Below, piece after piece: positions 61,238 to 64,000 of a stretch of DNA of 64,000 nucleotides. Source of the DNA: an uncultured Pseudomonadales bacterium (GTDB taxonomy: Bacteria; Pseudomonadota; Gammaproteobacteria; Pseudomonadales; Azotimanducaceae); NCBI GenBank assembly GCA_958296295.1, contig OY282460.1, positions 3,224,001-3,288,000 on the forward strand, read 5' to 3'. A program made the translations under genes and the position numbers. Under the pieces are notes generated by a model. The model had not been told where the DNA came from and did not search any database. It was given only the letters and a program-made list of their open reading frames with translations. Each line of letters opens with the position of its first letter. The stretch's first letter is position 1.

Positions 61238-62086
61238 ATGAACGACGACCGGGCAAGGCGGGAGGGGCGTCTGGCCGGCAAGGCAGCGTGGGTCACCGGC
61301 TCTTCACGCGGCATCGGGCGGGTGGTCGCCGACCACTTGGCCGGTCTTGGGGCGCGGGTGGTCGTTCACGGCACAACCCCGCACTCCACGCGAGCGTTCA
61401 ACGAGGCGGAGTCGTTGGACGCGGTGGCGTCCGCCATCGCCGAGGCCCACGGCGCCGACGTGCTGGCGGTGCATGGCGATCTCGCATCGGAAGACGCCGT
61501 GAGGGAAATCTGCGCCAGCATCCGCGACCGTTTCGGCCGCATCGACATCCTCGTCAACAACGCCGGCGGCGACATCGGCGCGCAAGGAGCGATGGGCGAG
61601 AAGGCCGGCAAACCAGTGGTCAACGACGCGTTGGGCGTGTCCGTGGCCGATGTCCGCACGGTGCTGGAACGCAACTTGCTAACGTGCATCCTCGTCTGCC
61701 GCGAAGTCGCGCCGGAGATGATGGCGCGCGGCCGCGGGTGGATCGTCACCATCGGCAGCATCGCCGGCCTCGGCGGCCACCGCTCGGAAGTGATCTACGG
61801 CACCGCCAAGGCGGCCGTCCACGAGTACACGCGCTGCCTCGCCGCCCAGCTTCGCCCGCACGGCGTATACGCCAACGTCATCGCGCCGGGCGAGATCATC
61901 ACCGCCCGCTTCGTCGCCAGCCGCCCCACGCGGGAGGAACGCAAGACGCGCGAAGGCGCGCTCACGCGCTACGGCTGGCCGGAGGAGGTGGCGCGCACGG
62001 TGGAGTTTCTGGTCACGCCGGATTCCTCGTACATCTCCGGCCAAGTGCTGCGGGTGGATGGTGGCGCGCAGTTGTTCCCGGCCTGA
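61238..62086 (+). CDS. Short-chain dehydrogenase/reductase (SDR)
   Basis: 282 residues from ATG 61238 with a GGGAG ribosome site. The NAD(P)-binding motif is TGSSRGIGR near residue 20, NNAGG follows, and the catalytic Ser-Tyr-Lys set is given by IGSIAGLGG, VIYGTAKAAVHEYTR. The C-terminus SYISGQVLRVDGGAQLFPA is classical SDR. It oxidises or reduces an alcohol/ketone pair in the cytoplasm. A dehydrogenase of the isocitrate/isopropylmalate family starts 4 bp downstream, so the two may act in one catabolic path of a hydroxy acid. Confidence 0.9.
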   Translation: MNDDRARREGRLAGKAAWVTGSSRGIGRVVADHLAGLGARVVVHGTTPHSTRAFNEAESLDAVASAIAEAHGADVLAVHGDLASEDAVREICASIRDRFGRIDILVNNAGGDIGAQGAMGEKAGKPVVNDALGVSVADVRTVLERNLLTCILVCREVAPEMMARGRGWIVTIGSIAGLGGHRSEVIYGTAKAAVHEYTRCLAAQLRPHGVYANVIAPGEIITARFVASRPTREERKTREGALTRYGWPEEVARTVEFLVTPDSSYISGQVLRVDGGAQLFPA

Positions 62087-62090
62087 GCCG

Positions 62091-63182
62091 GTGCCGCCCG
62101 CGTCCAAGACGGTCGCCGTCATCGAAGGGGACGACGCCGCTCCAGAGGCCATGCGCCCGGTGGTGGCGCTGCTTGACGAGTTGCGGCTCGGCGTGCGGTG
62201 GACGTATCCGCCGGTCGGCGCCAGAGCGGAACGCGAAACCGGCTCGACGTTCCCGCCAGCCGCCAAAGCGGCGATCGACGCCGCCGACACCACCCTGTTC
62301 GGTTCCACCAGCGGCAAATCCGGCGCCGCGCTCTCGTATCTGCGGTGGGGCAAGGAGACTTACGCCAACGTGCGACCGTGCCGCCACATGCCCGGCTGCG
62401 CCAGCCCGCTGGCGACACCCGCTGGCATCGACTTCGTGATCGTGCGCGAGAACTTGGAAGACCTCTACGTCGGCGTGGAAGGCGCCCTTCGAGATCTTGC
62501 CCCGCTAAACCTGATCGGGCGCACGACGCGGCGGCCCGTCCACGCGCTCGGCGAAGGATGCTACGCCGTGAAAGCCATCACCGAGCGCGGCACGGAACGG
62601 GTGGTGCGCTTCGCCTTCGAGCTGGCGCGCACGCGCGCGCAGACGCCGGAACGGGCGGGAAGTCGCCAACCGAAGGTGACCTGCGCCACCAAACACAACA
62701 TGCTGCCGGGCACCGACGGGTTGTTCTTGGGCGTGGCGCGGGAGGTCGCCAAGGCCTACCCCGATGTGGAGTTCGAGTTCTTCATCGTGGACGACTTCGC
62801 ATGCCGGATGATCCGCGAGCCGCAACGCTTGGACGTGGTGGTGATGCCGAACCAGTACGGCGACATCCTCTCGGACGCCGCCGGCGGTTTGCTCGGGAGC
62901 TTGGGTTTGGCGCCGAGCGGCTGTTACGGGCACGACTACGCCTACTTCGAGCCGGCGCACGGCACCGCGCCGGACATCGCCGGCAAGGGCGTCATAAACC
63001 CCACGGCGACTTTGCTTTCCGCCACGATGATGCTCGCGCATCTGGGGTTGGCGCCGGCGGCGCGGCGCATCGAGGAGGCGGTGGCGCGCGTCTACGCCGA
63101 GGGTGCCAATCTAACGCCGGACCAAGGCGGAACGGCGACCACGCAAGCGTTCTGCGATGCCGTCGCTCGAGCGCTCGGTTGA
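62091..63182 (+). CDS. Isocitrate/isopropylmalate family decarboxylating dehydrogenase
   Basis: 363 residues from GTG 62091, 4 bp after the SDR gene. Family motifs are VIEGDDAAPEAM at the start, IDFVIVRENLEDLYVGVEG with substrate residues, and NQYGDILSDAAGGLLGSLG with the metal-binding aspartates. HGTAPDIAGKGVINPTAT is the nucleotide-binding loop. The RENLEDLY segment differs from the IDH and LeuB forms, so it is probably an accessory member (tartrate/malate/homoisocitrate-like). It performs NAD(P)-linked oxidative decarboxylation of a 2-hydroxy acid; substrate unknown. Confidence 0.88.
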   Translation: MPPASKTVAVIEGDDAAPEAMRPVVALLDELRLGVRWTYPPVGARAERETGSTFPPAAKAAIDAADTTLFGSTSGKSGAALSYLRWGKETYANVRPCRHMPGCASPLATPAGIDFVIVRENLEDLYVGVEGALRDLAPLNLIGRTTRRPVHALGEGCYAVKAITERGTERVVRFAFELARTRAQTPERAGSRQPKVTCATKHNMLPGTDGLFLGVAREVAKAYPDVEFEFFIVDDFACRMIREPQRLDVVVMPNQYGDILSDAAGGLLGSLGLAPSGCYGHDYAYFEPAHGTAPDIAGKGVINPTATLLSATMMLAHLGLAPAARRIEEAVARVYAEGANLTPDQGGTATTQAFCDAVARALG

Positions 63183-63379
63183 TGTCCGGCAACGCCTTGC
63201 CGCCCCCAGAGATCAAGCCAAGCGCCGGGCCAAGGCCGGCGGCGTGACGGCCCAACGGCCGCGGCAGGCGGGTTGTTCGTCGCAGCCGGGCGATTGTTCC
63301 GCATGGGTTTGGGGCCGCTTGGCTTTCCGAGGCCGCGCCCGTTCATCACGGCGAATCGAACCGCCAAGGCGTGTGGCCC

Positions 63380-64000
63380 ATGTCTGAACCCTATTGGGAA
63401 GTGCGCGATGGCGATGGGCCGCACCTGCTGCTCATCCACGGGTTCCTTTCCAGCCGGGCGCAGTGGCTGGCGAACCTCGATGCGTTGGCCGCGGTGTGCC
63501 GCCCGGTGGTGATGGAACTCTACGGACACGGCCGCTCGCCGGTTCCCGCGGCGGGGCGCCGTTTCGAGACCGGCGCCTACGCAGGCGCCATAGACCGCAT
63601 CCGCGAACGCTTGGGAGTGGCCGAGTGGTTCGTGTGCGGCTACTCGCTCGGCGCGGCCATCAGCATCCGCTACGCGCTGGACTACGCCGAGCGCGTGCGC
63701 GGCCACGTCTTCACCAACTCCACCTCCGCGTTTGCCGAGGCGAGCCTCATCGACGCTTGGCGGGCCAACGCCGCGCCAGTCGCGGCGCGCATTCGCTCCG
63801 GCGGCAGCGCGGCCGTAGACGGCCTGGCCGTGCATCCGCGCCGGGCGCGGCGCCTGCCGAAGGGTCTACGCGAAGCCTTGGTGCGCGACGCCGCGTTGCT
63901 CGATCCCGAAGGCGTGGCGCGGGCATTCGAGCACACCATGCCCACCGCGTCCGTGCGCGCCCGTCTAAGCCACAACGCCCGTCCGGCGCTCTTGGTTTGC
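63380..64000 (+). CDS. Alpha/beta hydrolase, N-terminal part (window edge)
   Basis: The first 207 residues are inside the window, from ATG 63380; the frame is open at the end. The fold is shown by LLLIHGFLSSRAQW (oxyanion region), MELYGHGRSPVPAAG and the nucleophile elbow CGYSLGAAISIRYAL with Ser near residue 92. The pattern resembles MenH-like or hydrolase/haloperoxidase-type enzymes. The acid and histidine residues would be past the edge. The gap of about 200 bp before the gene contains nothing I can identify. Confidence 0.85.
   Translation, partial: MSEPYWEVRDGDGPHLLLIHGFLSSRAQWLANLDALAAVCRPVVMELYGHGRSPVPAAGRRFETGAYAGAIDRIRERLGVAEWFVCGYSLGAAISIRYALDYAERVRGHVFTNSTSAFAEASLIDAWRANAAPVAARIRSGGSAAVDGLAVHPRRARRLPKGLREALVRDAALLDPEGVARAFEHTMPTASVRARLSHNARPALLVC

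Noticed and set aside
1..64000. tRNA, rRNA, integrase or transposase genes
   Set aside because: None was recognised by eye on either strand. A dedicated tRNA scan was not possible, so small RNA genes cannot be excluded.

Overview
The window is about 64 kb of G+C-rich bacterial chromosome that most resembles a marine-type gammaproteobacterium. The best evidence is the order metG - rnfA - rnf(B-C fusion) - rnfD - rnfG - rnfE - nth (45312-52376), which is typical of Gammaproteobacteria. Three large TonB-dependent receptors, several lipoprotein signals and a laminarinase-like GH16 enzyme show a Gram-negative envelope and polysaccharide use. No rRNA, tRNA, CRISPR array, transposase or integrase gene was recognised.

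Region by region. 1-3070 is a spermidine/putrescine-type ABC transporter: ATPase tail, binding protein and one permease, with the expected second permease absent. 3067-14488 is a seven-gene, translationally coupled run of exported TPR proteins and seven-bladed FG-GAP/ASPIC-UnbV (CRTAC1-type) proteins that contains internal duplications. A Uma2-like gene follows on the opposite strand. 15872-19930 is a very large TonB receptor with its own promoter, operator-like dyad and strong terminator. 20107-23808 is a lipoprotein joining a CRTAC1 propeller to a complete vanadium-haloperoxidase-type active site, coupled to a LOG-family gene. 24562-27998 is a more A/T-rich minus-strand island with an AAA ATPase, a DUF4276 (TOPRIM-like) protein and a TPR protein with near-identical repeats; it looks like a defence or accessory island.

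28127-41023 holds lipid/CoA and accessory metabolism: two crotonases, two acyl-CoA ligases (one fused to a VOC domain), a PrdB/GrdB-like selenoprotein read through an in-frame UGA, a TonB receptor, and an exported fusion of an M14 carboxypeptidase with an argininosuccinate-lyase-like domain. 41046-44769 encodes two polytopic GT-C-like membrane proteins. A heptad-repeat coiled-coil gene, then metG, the Rnf complex, nth, an exported transglutaminase-like protein and an MDR-type oxidoreductase follow. 55049-60479 is a two-gene laminarin-type locus (GH16 lipoprotein and TonB receptor). 61238-63182 is an SDR plus an isocitrate/isopropylmalate-type dehydrogenase, and the window ends inside an alpha/beta hydrolase.

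The most unusual items are the TPR/CRTAC1 operon, the CRTAC1-haloperoxidase fusion, the exported carboxypeptidase-lyase fusion, the selenoprotein with a SECIS-like hairpin, the RnfB-RnfC fusion that lacks the RnfC N-terminal domain, and the AAA/DUF4276 island. Functions given for them are inferred from motifs and context; no database search was possible.
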